DNA of 64,000 bases from contig JAENRP010000115.1 in assembly GCA_024741835.1 (NCBI GenBank), positions 3,734 to 67,733 of the forward strand, given 5' to 3'. The notes under the pieces are model-generated. The model searched no databases. It saw nothing but the letters and a program-made list of their open reading frames with translations, and had not been told where the DNA came from. Both the position numbers and the translations under genes were made by a program. Shown piece after piece: positions 1 through 11,184 of this stretch; positions within the stretch are counted from its first letter, which is position 1; each line of letters begins with the position of its first letter. The stretch is from Diplocarpon mali (Eukaryota; Ascomycota; Leotiomycetes; Helotiales; Drepanopezizaceae).

Positions 1-2823
1 GGCGTACACGGGCTGATTTTGGTGACTTCGCGGGGGCCGGGAACTGGCAACACGCTCGGTATTGGAGGGGGCCGGGCGGGACAGTTGCGGCAGATGATTT
101 GCCTGATCTTTCTCGTTGGGATGGTGGGATCGCGTCAGTCGTGCGGGAGGCAAGACTTGCCCTGGAGGGAGGGAAGATGGTGATGTGAAGATTTGGGGGG
201 TATCAAAATGTGGGATGATCTCCCACGAGACCGCCCGGCCAGGGTGACTCGAGGTGTAAGATTAGGAGCGCAAAGAACTGCATCAGACAAAAGAAGCTTC
301 CTCGCCTAGCTTGTGGCCGACGTGGCATCGGTCGCGACTCGGGCGCCCGCAGACTTCCTTCAGCCAGACAGGTGAGCGTGGATGAGCGCGATTCCTCGGT
401 GGACTCGCGCCTCCCCACGGTTCACGAGACGAGCACCGCCTCGCATCCTCCCCCGCCAGTCGAGGTGAGCGTTCCCCTCTCCCCACATGCCTCGGCCGGA
501 GCGACAGGCTCATCGGCCGCGAGCAACGCCGCGAGCCGCCGGCCTCGAGAGCAAGCAGCGACCCACGACCCCGCGGCACGCCCTCCCTCAAAGCCCCCCC
601 CCGCACCTCTCCTCTCCAGCACGGGACCAGGGCCACCGCGAACCCGGCCGAGCAGCCCCAGCACGGGCGCGGGTCTCGGTCGGATCGAGGGCGGTGGCGA
701 GGCGGAGGCGGAGAGGGAGAGGGAGAGGGGGCCCACCACCTCGGACGCGGCGACTGTCCCGAACGGCCGCCGCGGGCGAGATCCGGCGCCGATCTGTGGC
801 AGATGTGTATTTCCACGACCTGACGACTCCTGTCCATTGATAGACATCCAAGCCTCCCTTTTCCCTCCCCTCTCCTCCCCTCTCCCCGAATACAAGCCCC
901 AATGATAGCAGCCAGCCACGCACCCCATCCCATGCCACGCCTCCCGGGGAACGTCGAAGCCGGGAGCAGGCCGCCGCGTTCTCCCCCTACTCAACGCGTC
1001 CTCGTACCGCAGCAGCACCCGGGATCCGCTGCTGAGCCTAGCGCGCGCGAAGCTGCCTCGAGGGCCGGGGGACATGGGATCTTTTTTTCCTTTTTTTTTT
1101 TTCTCCTTTGTTTTTCCTTTCTTTTTTCTTTTTTCTTTTTTCTTTTTTCGCGAGTTAGAGATTGGATAGGTGGGGCAGGACGATGGGGTGATTCGGGTGT
1201 AGCGCTGGAAGCGGCTGCTCCCAGAAAAGGGACAATAGAGAAAGAGGAGGGGAAGAAGAAGCGGTGCGGTGGCAGAGGATGCGATGGGTCTCGCTCGCTT
1301 ACCTTGTTTACTCGCTTGGGGACCTGTCCAAGGCCAGATCAGATGGAAGGGTGGATGGCCCAGACCAGAGCTGGGATCGCGGAGGCCGGTGGCGGTAGGC
1401 GAGACAGCGGCACGCGAAGGAAGGCTCAAGATCGCGCGCGAAAACCGCGAGAGGGGATGCGGCGGTCGCAACGGCGCCAGGTGCGGGTGACGCAGTGGCG
1501 CGATACCTGGTGGCTGCGAGACCCAGACGGGGGCGTTTCTGCTCGAGAGGGAATAAGGGGCGTCTGGATCGCGTGGGGAGGAGCTGCATGCGACTCGGTG
1601 CAACCGCCACCGCAGAGGGGCTGACGAGGAACCACCGGCGCCGAGCAGCTGTGCGAAACAAACTTCCCCCTTGGCCCCCTTGGTCCCCTTGGGGCTGGGA
1701 CGTCCTAGGAGCCAAGCGGTGCCCAACAACCAACAAACATGGATCGTGCGAGATCCAGGAACACATCCACAAGCCATGCAGAGGCAGAGCCCCGCACACG
1801 TTTTCCAAGCAGGGCCAAGACCCCACTCGTGCTCGGGAACCGAGGGCGAAAGGGGTCTCCCCGTGACCTCCACTTGGCCGCGCCACGGAACCGCGACGGC
1901 GGCTTCACCAGCCACGCCCCAAAGTCACGAAAGCGAGCGAGAAGGGGAGAGCGACGAGGCTGCCCATCTCCATGACCCCCTCAGCCCGGGCTTCGGGCCA
2001 GCAGCCCGTCGTCACGTGGGTACTTGGGGTATGTACTCTCCGTGCCCAGCAGCCAGCCCGCTGCGAGCGCGACGGCGCAATGGGCCAGGAGCCCGAGGCA
2101 TAACGCGTGCGCCTCGCAGCTACGAGGGAGACGCAGGCCAGTCGTGGGATGGGGGATGGGGGGTGGGCGGGGGAGGCGGCGGGGATGCAGTTCGACGGGA
2201 AACCCTCGCGTCGGCTTCACCAGGGTCTTGCGTAGCGAGTAGCTGGTCTGCCAGGCCCCGACCTCAAGGCTTCCTCTGCGTCGGCGTTCCAGACCTCCCA
2301 TAAACCGGTCAGAGGTTCGGCAGTCTCTCGGAGAGAATGGCCTTCCCAGAAGCAAGGCGCTGAGGAGGCCCCACGACGAAGGGAAAGGGGCGCGGGTTTT
2401 TCTACAGCAGAAGATCATGCGGCGGTTGCTTCCTCCTGCGCAGGCATGTGGAGTCAACGCTCGTTGCGAGACGGGGTGGAGCTCAAAGGTCATCCAGAAG
2501 CGACTTCTTGGGCGGGAGTCAGATCATGCATCGGACGTCTTTGGAACAGCAGGCGCATGCCCCCCAATTACTGGATAGAGAAATGGCAGACTCAAGCGAA
2601 TAGAGATAAACATTTTCGGGACGGAAGTAGACTATACCAAAGCTCTGGTGCCCGCACTCGTTGCCTGTGGCTCCAGCTAGGCGGCTAGAGCAGGCCTGGT
2701 AGACACCTAGATACCTTTTCTGCCCGATACCCTGTTACAGTTGCAGTGCGAAGTTGCCACGTCTGAATCGGTAAGGCGGATAGAGAGCTGGTTCTGCGAC
2801 TCCTCGGGCCATCAACCCCCTAC
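1..2823. other. GC-rich region without a supported gene
   Basis: This stretch is rich in G, C and CpG, with several overlapping open frames that look like by-products of base composition: they are Arg/Pro/Ser-rich, low in complexity and match no family I recognise. It holds a long pyrimidine tract (see 1081-1148) and could be the promoter or 5' leader of a gene to the left of the window. I see no credible spliced coding sequence here. Confidence 0.5.
1081..1148. repeat. Polypyrimidine (T/C) tract
   Basis: About 68 bases consist almost only of T with scattered C on the + strand. This is a low-complexity tract. Such tracts are common in fungal promoters and 5' leaders, but no start site can be assigned from the sequence. 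Confidence 0.8.
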
Positions 2824-3966
2824 CTAGTACTGGACCGTCTGCACCTGTCCTTCCTGCTCGCCACTTCTCAGCATCTTCTCCAGAATCTCCAGGTCGATCA
2901 GAGCCTCTTCGGGAGACTGTGCTGGGAGAGGTGTGCCATCGACAAGACTCTGTGCCCAGGCTCTCACCTCCTGCTTCACACCGTTCCCCTCTTCCTTGAA
3001 CTCTGTTTCCGTAAAATGGTTCTCTCCCTCTTCTCCTTGGCGGACAATGACCTTCTTCCGAGGCAGAACCGTCACACTTCCCTTCTCGCAAGCAACAGTG
3101 TATTCACTTCCAGAGAGGGTTGTGCCGAAGGATATCGAAATCGTACCTGTGATGCCTGACTTGGTCTGCCATATCGAGTCGACGGTATCAACCGGAGGGA
3201 GATACGCTCTCAGCAGGTGGGTGTATGCGGATAGCGCGGTCGGTTTGGCGTCCTCGCCCAAGAGGAGTCGAGTACCAGCAACAAAATGAACACCACCGTC
3301 GAGAAGAAAGCCTCCTTGGTGGTCTGGCTTCTTACGCCAGGTAGTTTCTACGTTGCGTCAGCTTCCTGCATATGGCCGGTGCGTCAGGTCTTACCAATGT
3401 ATTTTCCGCCTGGCTTGACGCACCCCGCTTGTTTGACACTGAAACCCAAGACCCTGCCCAGCTTCTTTACCTCCTCCCGACCAAAGATGAACGAGTCCAA
3501 GAAGCGAAAGTTCTCTGCCACCGCCCACGTTGCGCCCCTCTGGACCTTGTCGCTCCTGTAGAAGTCGATCAGGTGCTCGGCGCGCTTAATATCTCCTGCA
3601 ATAGGCTTTTCCGAGAGTACATGCTTGCCTGAAACGAGAGCTGCTTCGATGAACTCGGGCTGGGCGAGGATGGGCAGGGCGAGGATGACGGCTTGGATGT
3701 CCCCGCGGAGCAGCAGGTCGTGGTAGGTACTCCCGACTCCCGAGTCATTGGAGTAAAGGTCAACACCAGTGTCGAGCGCTTGTGCAGACTCGAGCGAGCG
3801 CGAGTAGACTGCTTTGAGAGTGAGATCTGGGCTGGCTTTGACGGCGGGCTGAATGGCGGGGTACGGTAAGCAAGGGTCAGAAGTTATAGGGAACGGGAGG
3901 AAAGCTCACCAGGTGCTCTTCTCGTACGAAGATACCGCTGCCAATGATTGCTACCCCGATAGACAT
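2824..3966 (-). CDS. Gfo/Idh/MocA family NAD(P)-dependent oxidoreductase
   Basis: Three exons, 3966-3910, 3848-3395 and 3347-2824, give 344 aa. Introns are 61 nt (GTGAGC...TTCAG) and 47 nt (GTAAGA...CGTAG, with a CTGAC branch site). The protein starts with a Rossmann fold, seen as VAIIGSGIF in the first 15 residues. The family's HVLSEKP motif follows near residue 110, where the Lys usually contacts substrate and cofactor. The C-terminal half, with GGFLLDGGVHF, is the substrate-binding alpha/beta domain. Length is normal for the family, which covers sugar, inositol and trans-dihydrodiol dehydrogenases, so the substrate cannot be predicted. No targeting signal is visible, so a cytosolic location is likely. 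The start codon is the one that directly opens the Rossmann strand. The next gene on this strand begins about 0.9 kb away. Confidence 0.9.
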
Positions 3967-4842
3967 CTTGAAGATTTTCCGAGGACCGAATGGTCGTTGT
4001 TGGGGTACTCTGAAGCCTTGACATCGTGAAAGATATTGGCCACTGTCGGCGGCCCGGATAAATACAGAACAGCAAGCATGATTCCTCCCCACTCCCATTA
4101 TACGGTCTAGATGTCCATTACATGGCTGGAAGAGATAACGTTAGTTGTAATCTCCTGTCGGATTGGTCATACGGTAGCACCGCTGTGCCGCTGTGATGGC
4201 AGTATGATCCAGGGACGGTTGGAAACTCGGGATATCTCTGTGTCTGCGGGGCTTTGACTGCCTTCCGACCACAGCTCCCTCCACTTTCCTTCTCTTCAGG
4301 CTGATTATTTTTATCAAAATTCTCGTACAACTCCAATACAGGACATCACGATTCTGAAATGGTGTAAATCGTATTGCATATTTGTGCTGCATCCAACGCA
4401 CTCTCAGTGTATTTCCTAAGAGTCCGCCGTGCTGATGCGTGATTTTTTCAATGATCGCTGGCTTTCGTCAAATCTATCTGCGTCAAGAACTGCTGTTATC
4501 TGGACGTACGAAACGGCCTGGAGCAATCCGGTGGATGCGGATAAGGTTCAGTCTGGACCATCGCTTCGAGATACACGCTGCAGCAAGAGAAGCATGTTGC
4601 GGGAATGATGGTGGGCATTGGATGCCACCTCAAGTCACTGGGAGGCAAAGCGAGTGGCAGGAATACCGTGTATTATGAAACGCTCAACTTCCGTGTGGCC
4701 GGTAGCCATAGCCATTCGCCTCCGCGGCCTACGAAGCCACTTCAACTTGCAGCGCCTCTGCTTGCTGATACAGAACCGCCTTCTATATGAAATGTACCGC
4801 CAGCACTGCATTTCGCGGTCCTTTCCCCGACGCTCATCTACA
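3967..4842. other. Intergenic region, nothing recognised
   Basis: This stretch separates the oxidoreductase from the Cys-rich unknown gene. Short open frames occur on both strands, but none shows a known domain or a convincing splice structure. It should contain the oxidoreductase promoter. Confidence 0.5.
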
Positions 4843-5591
4843 CTACGACTTTGGACTCTTGACACGCGAAAGGGGCCCGGAGAGAGTTCCGAATCCGCTG
4901 GATCGGCTGGATTCCGGCATTTCTTCAACTGCTTCTTTCTCCTCGGTGTCATCGTCTCCCTCCGTAGGTTTGTATCCCGTCAGCTCATATTGCTCAACAT
5001 GCTCAGGCCTAGCAATCCGTCTCGCACTCAACATTTCGTCCGTCGCCTTTCTCTTCATCATCCCCTTTCTGCTATGCTTGTAGCAGACTGGACAGATAGC
5101 TCTCCCGTCGACCTCCATACCAAGCCTGAAAGGAAAGTGTTGGTGGTTTGGGTTCTCGTAGCAGCTGCGGTAGACCACATAGGGACAGCGTGGGTCTCCA
5201 TCGGGCCAACCGTCGAGGGAACACTGGCGGCATGGATGAGGTTTACCGTAAGAGTCGTCGAGTATTCTGGGGCGCAAGAATGCTCTTGCTACCGGGAATT
5301 TTTCCGTTGGGACTGCAAGTACGTCAGTAGAATAGTCGGCTCCCTTGAGGCCTGAGAGTACGCACATCTTAGGTTCCAGTAGATCTGTTGCGAGAGTACG
5401 ATTCTTCCCGATTTGGTAAATTCTCTGTGTTCAGGGTTATAATGTTTCTCCACCCGATCCGCGATAACCTGGTATATAGAGCAGCTGAAGAGGCATCCCC
5501 CAATCCTTGCTTCGATATCTCGCTGGGCGAATACAGCTTCTGGCCCCTCCGAGTTCTCAATCAGCGCGTGGAGGTAATCAATGTTAATCAT
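4843..5591 (-). CDS. Conserved-looking Cys/His-rich protein of unknown function
   Basis: Two exons, 5591-5366 and 5312-4843, give 231 aa. They are joined across a 53-nt intron (GTGCGT...TTGCAG, with CTGAC just before the acceptor) that keeps the frame. I do not recognise the family. Residues about 100-155 hold a dense set of possible metal ligands: PCRQC, then RCPY, SC, HQH and finally AICPVCYKH, a CxxC...C...C...HxH...CxxC arrangement that could form one or two zinc sites. The C-terminal 50 residues are acidic (EGDDDTEEKEAVEE) and probably disordered, ending in a Ser/Lys-rich tail. There is no signal peptide or membrane segment. The initiating ATG is the first in the open frame, and an additional upstream exon cannot be excluded. 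Confidence 0.7.
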
Positions 5592-6308
5592 ATTATCGAA
5601 CGAGGAAAAAGTAAGGATGAAGATCTAACGATGAAGATGTAAAAGATACCGGAAGGGAGAGCGGCGGGCAAGACGTGCGCTCTACCAAAGGAGAAGGGAC
5701 GAAGAGGGACGCTGGATAGCAGGACGACCTACCTATCACGATTCGTGTCGTCAATGCACTGCCAGTGACGGTGCACAGGTGAGGTGGGTAGAAGATACAA
5801 TATCTGTCCAAGTTTTTACCAGAGAAGGGCAGAAGTATATCTATGATGGCCGACACGTGCCATCACAAAGCCCTGCATTCGGCGGATATCACACAAGACA
5901 AAGCACTACCAGCATGTGGCAGCTTTCCAAAGCTGCTCTGCACCGGAAGAGTCGTTGAGAAACGTGTTTCTCTCTTGCTGCGAGAGACTGACAGGAAAGG
6001 TGCGTATCAAGAAATACCGAATGAGGGGCAACGAAATCGAAACAGCGCAAGAGTCTCTCAAGATCCAACCTGAAAAAAGCCGCCGTGCAAGAGGCGCGGA
6101 TGCATGGGAGGTAGATGGTGGATGGTGGATGATGGGTGGTGGATGGTTGTGTGAGATGGTTCTCGTCATCTCGAAATATAAATACACAACACTCATGAAT
6201 ACGGTCCGCCGTCAAGTCCTCGTTGAAGCAGCAGTACCCATAGCACGGCATCCCGAACAAATCATAAAGCAACATCATATAATTTCCCGAGAGAGAAGAG
6301 AGTCAACG
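5592..6308. other. Intergenic region between divergent genes
   Basis: It lies between the Cys-rich gene (-) and the DOMON-like gene (+) and so should hold both promoters. A short imperfect repeat rich in GGTGGATGGT occurs near 6110-6150. I see no gene. Confidence 0.5.
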
Positions 6309-6737
6309 ATGGTCCGATTAAGCTCGGCAGCAATGGCCACATTGGGTCAGTACCCGAAATTTACCTAGCTTTGTAGTAGACCCCCAAAAATCTAGCCAGG
6401 ACTACAATCTGACTGACTTCCCATCCAGTGTCAGCATTTGTCTCCTCAGCAGCAGCAGCGGCAGTAGGAGTCAATATCACAACTGGTGTCAGTTTCTCTG
6501 CGACAGGCCAGAGTTTCCATTTTGCCCTGAGTATCCCTCGAGATGCCGGCAGTCAGGATCTCTACTTTGCGATGCAGGCGAGGCAGTTTTCCTGAAGAGG
6601 GGAGGACGTGGAGCATATGGGCCTGTTGGCGTGTCGGCAGAGGTCTGGTGCTAGGCAAGGACGGTCTATTGCTACATGACAAGGACATTGTGGGACAGTC
6701 GAGCCTGGGTAGAAGGGTTGTTTTACTAGCATGGTAA
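6309..6737 (+). pseudogene. Secreted DOMON-like (iron-reductase/CDH-cytochrome type) gene, frame broken
   Basis: Exon 6309-6345 joins exon 6429 onward across an 83-nt intron (GTCAGT...CCATCCAG, with a CTGACTGAC branch site). The splice creates a clear signal peptide, a Met-Val-Arg start followed by a long Ala/Ser/Val-rich core ending in AAAAAVG. The next stretch, VSFSATGQSFHFALSIP and then DLYFAMQA, resembles the opening strands of fungal DOMON domains. The frame stops at 6593-6595 after only 67 aa. A different frame, 6605-6737, then continues with WACWRVGRG and SSLGRR, which loosely match the following DOMON strands. I infer an indel that truncated the gene. The alternative is a real 67-aa secreted protein. 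The DOMON assignment rests on motif resemblance only. Confidence 0.42.
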
Positions 6738-7565
6738 GCTCAAATAGCTCATACAAGCCACCGAGTCTACACTCGGAATATCTATTGACTTGTTGAGCTA
6801 TGTTCCTTGAATAACTATGCCCTCGCGGATAAGCAACCGTCCTATTGCTAACCTGCCATCCCGTCCCTGGCTACCCATCTCAACCCCTTCCTACATCCTT
6901 AGCCCAAACGCATTCTTCCCCGTTCAATCGAGAAAGAACCCCCCGCTGCATACTGATTCGTCTCGCGAGAACGAATGTTCATGACTGCTCACTGCCTCGG
7001 GGGACGGATGCGGGGATGGGACCCCGATGAAGATGAGAGAAGCCAGGGAGAACACCGTCGCATGACCCGCGCCCGCTAGACCGTCGGCTTCTGAGAGCCC
7101 ATGCTCTGCGCAGCGATGTCCTGCTCGTGAGAATGCCGCTGCCGCTACCGCCACCGCCACCGCTGCTATGCGCCGCCCATCGACGCGGATAGAGACCCCC
7201 ATCGCGGTCCTGGGCCCAGAGAGACCGAGAGCCAGCTTAGGCCAAGCGCGAGCGCGATGTGGATGTGGGTGTGAGGACGCAGCTCGAGGACGCGAGTGAG
7301 GCTAGGGATGGGGGGTGACCGAGGTCGACGCGGCTCTTGGGATGGCTCGTGGGGAAGGGGAGGGGGAGGGTGTTTATCTGTGTTTGAATGGCCAGGAGAG
7401 GGGGGAGGGGGGGTGCGGTGTCTTCGTCGGCTGTCAGCGCGTGTGTTTGGGAGGGTTGGCGTGCTGGGAGGGTTTCCTGACGGGGACTGGCGGGTCTTTT
7501 GTCTTCGTCTACTCGAAGCCCACGGCTGGCCGGGATTGTTTTTGCCATGCCGGAGGTTCGCACTC

Positions 7566-7609
<44 letters not shown>

Positions 7610-7619
7610 CAGACCCCGT
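6738..7619. other. Intergenic region with (AG)n tract
   Basis: A low-complexity GC-rich stretch precedes a perfect AG dinucleotide run at about 7569-7608. An open frame runs through it on the minus strand, but it is Ser/Leu-repeat read-through past the likely end of the neighbouring gene. I see no separate gene. Confidence 0.45.
7569..7608. repeat. (AG)n microsatellite
   Basis: About 20 tandem AG units form a simple sequence repeat. It lies just beyond the 3' end proposed for the Arg/Lys-rich gene, which is why the long open frame that reads through it was not taken as coding. Confidence 0.9.
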
Positions 7620-8358
7620 TCAGTCGCTCTCGACTTGTCCCTGGTCGATGGTGAGCATCGTCTTGATCTTGGACGCTCGTACGGCTTACCGATGAGTCGC
7701 TGGTGGCTATGGCTCCAGCTAGGCTCTTCTGATGCGCGATGTCTTCATCTTCGTTTCCGATGACTGCGTTTTCCCGCGTGAGGATCTGCCTCCGACGGAC
7801 GCCGCGGCCAGGGGAACACTCACTGATAATCTCTTCCTTCTTGGAGAACCTGCCGCCCACCCTCTCGGGCTCCGCAGCCTTCGCGCGCTGCCGGTACGCT
7901 CGCCGGCGCCCAGCAGCCGTCAGCGGGACGCTCCGCTTCCTCTTCAGCGAGCGCTGCCGGGCCCTCGCCAGCGCCCGGAGAGACTCGGCCGCCTGCTTCT
8001 CGGCCCGGACGTCGAGCCACCGGCGCTCCCAGAAGTTGACCTCCTCCAGGGGTGCGCCGAGCGAGAAGCCGTCGTCGGGGATGTCGTCGTCGTAGAAGTC
8101 GAGCCCGCCGGCGGGGAGCAGGTCGTTCAGCTCCGACGCCCAGTCGTGCATCCACGGCGTGAGGCCCGGGTGAAGGACAGCCTCTTCGGGCTCTTTGGAC
8201 CGGGCCTGGCGGGGCGCTGGCGACGCGAGGCCGGCGAAGAGGGCTTTGGCCGGGCGACCGCTTGGTGACGGCGCGGTCCACCAGCGGGTGCGGTGTTTGT
8301 CCAGGGTCAAGTTGTGCCAGTTCTTGGGGTCGAGCGGTGGTGGTCTCGCGACGGTCAT
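7620..8358 (-). CDS. Arg/Lys-rich protein of unknown function
   Basis: My model has three exons, 8358-7824, 7763-7690 and 7640-7620, giving 209 aa. Introns are 59 nt (GTGAGT...ACGCAG) and 49 nt (GTAAGC...GACCAG). The first exon is solid: a Pro-rich N-terminus, an acidic aromatic patch (LDFYDDDIPDDGF) and then a helical basic region from about residue 110 with RSLKRKRS and RRRAYRQRAK, ending GGRFSKKEE. The basic stretch could be a nuclear localisation or nucleic-acid-binding segment. It faintly recalls the end of a CCT motif, but not enough to assign. The last two small exons are inferred only from splice signals and frame. The open frame also continues unspliced through an AG microsatellite to 7237, which I consider unlikely to be coding. 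Confidence 0.6.
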
Positions 8359-8865
8359 GGTGTCTGCGCCGTGGTGAAGTGGGTGGCTGGTGGCGGCTGG
8401 GTTCCTGGATAGTATACCGCTGAGGTCGAGAAGTGTGTGTGGACGTGGGGACAGTGCCAGGAAACTTGCAAGTGACGTGGAGCGCGGGAGATGGAGTGTT
8501 TATGCGCGGTAGAAGGCCCACCACAATGGGATCCCATTCACAGCAGCACGAACAAGCGATACGCTATCGCAACCTTGGTTCTGGCGGTATCAATATCACC
8601 CACAATAGCAGCCGGTTTTCTGGAGGCAAGCGAGGCATTCACTAAGCGAGGGTGAAGGTGAAGGTGAACACGCAAAGGTGGCACTGATCATGTCTGTATA
8701 GCATTTAATGTGGTGCACCAGGCAGTAAGCGACAGTATGAGCTGGTTGAAGGAGCGACAGCATCTCGGCTCACTCTGTGATGGCTCTATCGAAGCATCAG
8801 GGCAGGTCCCAGAGAAAAGCACGGTCACGTGACGGTGGATGAACCAAACAATCCGTCCCCTTCAG
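8359..8865. other. Intergenic region
   Basis: This stretch lies upstream of the Arg/Lys-rich gene and downstream of the thioesterase. It contains a short GGTGAA triplication near 8650 and no recognisable gene. Confidence 0.5.
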
Positions 8866-10097
8866 TCAGAGCTTGGATTGCTTGACCTGGATCTTCTGCA
8901 GACCATCCCGGAGCTTGCTCTCCATGCCTTGCGCGGCCGGCCGGCCGGTCTCTCTATCCACGAAGACATGAACCAGTTCCCCCACAGACTTGACATCCTC
9001 GACACCACGCTCAAAGAGCGCAACCTCGTACGTGACGGAGGTTCTACCGAGCTTGTTGACACGAAGCGCCAAGTCTGCCACCGCGGGGAAGCCTATGGAT
9101 CCGAAGAAGTCGCCGTGAGAGTGAACAACGAGACCATATCTGTGTTGAACGATCAGCTCATGTCGACGGAACGTGAACCCAGACGGGGAGCAGACATTGT
9201 GCTCGCACGCTAGTGCTATTCCGACATGAAAATAGAGCTCCCCGAGAACCGCGGAGGCCGTTGTTGATGGCTGCACTTGCAACGCATCAGTCCCCTGCAG
9301 TCATATTCTCACTCACCATCTCTCGCCGAGCGACATTCGAGGCAACCTGAGCACGGCTTCCGGTCTTTGGACATCAAGGACAGCAGGTCTCTTACTGGCG
9401 CGACGTTGGTGGGTGTAGACCACACTCCTGAACAAGGTACGAATTGACGACGGAATCGTATCTGTGCAAGCAGCGTCAGACGTGGAGCCATTCGCGCGTA
9501 GTAGCAGAGATCAGGTGACCAGAAGCTGTGGGTTCATGATTCATCTCGACAGGCGCTCACAAGAAGTCTACGAGAGGTTAGCCAGTGCTCAGAAACGGCT
9601 GCGGTCACGTGGCGTACTGTAGATGGAGTTGTTCATGTGATCGTACTACGAAGCCGAACAGCTCGGAGTCAGCCAGCATTAAAACGGGCCACGACAGCAG
9701 AGCCGCCCTGGCGAAGAATCACTTGGTCTCTGACTGACCATGTCATTGTCCGACCACCTTGTCCGGTACTCCAGGATGTAGCCGTAGTCGTTCCTCTTGC
9801 GTTGTTTGAGCTCCCGAGGAGACATACTGGGTCAGGGAGATTCGGCTACTCTTCTTTGGCGTTTGCAACGTACGAGTCCTGGATTGCAGAGAATTGCACC
9901 GAGCTGTATGCTCCGGGGCTGATGTTCCTGTCTCCGCGAGAGTGAGGGATTGCAGGCCGACCTGGAGTTGCTTTCCTGAACGAGGGCAGAACAGGTGGAA
10001 CAGGTGGACCCTGAAGATATCGTGATCTCATGGGTCTGTCGCAGAAGAAAGTCAAGACAGATCCCCGAGCGCGAATCGCATCGAGGCACGCGCACAC
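8866..10097 (-). CDS. Hot-dog fold thioesterase (4HBT/YbgC-like), six exons with a 7-nt microexon
   Basis: Exons 10097-9874, 9826-9739, 9645-9618, 9567-9561, 9461-9396 and 9139-8866 give 228 aa with every junction in phase. The core reads YRTRWSDNDM|YDHMNNSIY, then NFLYDSVVNSYL, then YGLVVHSHGDFF, FPAVADLALRVNKLG and HVFVDRETGRPAAQGM. This is the DxD...HxNN...HSH pattern of 4-hydroxybenzoyl-CoA thioesterase-like acyl-CoA thioesterases. The residues NFL come only from the 7-base exon ACTTCTT, flanked by CTAACCTCTCGTAG and GTGAGC. Without it the flanking exons are one base out of phase. Introns are 47, 93, 50, 99 and 256 nt. The N-terminal 75 residues are Pro/Ser/Arg-rich and the first exon is the least certain part; translation could begin at the ATG at 9825. 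The acyl substrate is unknown. Confidence 0.85.
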
Positions 10098-10683
10098 GAG
10101 GGCGAGGGCATTGGATTCATAGGTGAAGCTTACGGTGACCGGCTTCCCGCCGATAGCGCAACTCTTTCAATTTAGCGAAGATCTGGCGTCTGGTACTTGA
10201 TGGATTTCGTATTCATCTCACTCGTCGTACTCGCAGCATACAGTATGTGTACTCGCTTGTTTCCCACCTTTTCTCAATGGACAGCGAGTGTGTGCATGTC
10301 CGTTCCAGAGTCATTGGCCGAGTAGGAAGAAGTACGACGTCGAAACAACTCACCGGCCCTGGAAATTCCAAGGTCCATATGTGCAGCCTGTGTCAGATCA
10401 AATCAGATCAAATCAACAGCGAAGGAGAAAGAATAAAGCAGGGGGGAGGGGCATGGTCAATAACTTCAGCGGTATCGTACCTATTCTATAATCAGTAGGT
10501 TACAATGGTGTAGCGGGTGTCTTTTACCCCATGATTTTCAAGTACTCGACCTTGTTCCCTGCAACCCAACGATAGCACGCGAAGAATCCTAATGAAAGAA
10601 CTCTTCGCCACTGGATAAGGATGCCTTGGAAAGGTCACATGCCTTTCTACGTTAACTGTTATTCAGGTATCCAAGAATTACAA

Positions 10684-10795
10684 GGGGTTAAGGTTCGAGT
10701 TCCCAGGCCTCGCCCTTCTTCCCCCCTTACTGACACCCTCATTGACCCCTTATTGGCATGGGTCAAAAATAACCGCTGTACCACGGTAATAGATT
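10684..10795 (-). repeat. Short repeat with tRNA-like A and B boxes, copy 1 (SINE-like)
   Basis: On the minus strand the sequence GTGGTACAGCGGTTA resembles a tRNA A box and D arm. About 75 bases later GGGAACTCGAACC resembles a B box. A related segment with the same two motifs occurs at 44556-44630, over 30 kb away. The pairing suggests a tRNA-derived SINE or a degenerate tRNA. It does not fold into a full cloverleaf with matching acceptor ends. Confidence 0.4.
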
Positions 10796-11184
10796 AGGAT
10801 TGAAAAGCTCGGGCTAGGGGTTTGGAATTTGAGTTCTTCTACAAGATACAGTAGCACTGTACTACGTACAAAGGTAGAATGAGTACGGATTTGGCGTCTG
10901 TGCACGATTCTAGGATACCATAGGAGGTTCGACTTTCAAAGGGTACTGAACTAGGGGTATACGCAATAATACTCAAATGTGAACCCGCTGCTTTACAGAT
11001 CCAAATCTCTGCAATTTGACATGTAGCCCACATGGAGTGTACCTGTACCAAAGACCCTAAGACAACGCCTCGCGATCAACGATTACAATATCACCCTCTC
11101 TTTTTGAACGCTAGCTGGACTCGATCCAGTATTACTCTTCTATTAGATCTTACTCTTAATCAGGTCTCGTACGCTTTATCTCAT

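Noticed and set aside
283..1915. Long overlapping open frames on both strands
   Set aside because: They are Arg/Pro/Ser-rich, overlap each other in several registers, cross a polypyrimidine tract and match no family. High GC content alone keeps stop codons rare here.
7237..7619. C-terminal extension of the Arg/Lys-rich gene through the AG microsatellite
   Set aside because: It encodes a Ser/Leu dinucleotide-repeat product and low-complexity sequence, and good donor/acceptor signals upstream offer a compact ending at 7620.
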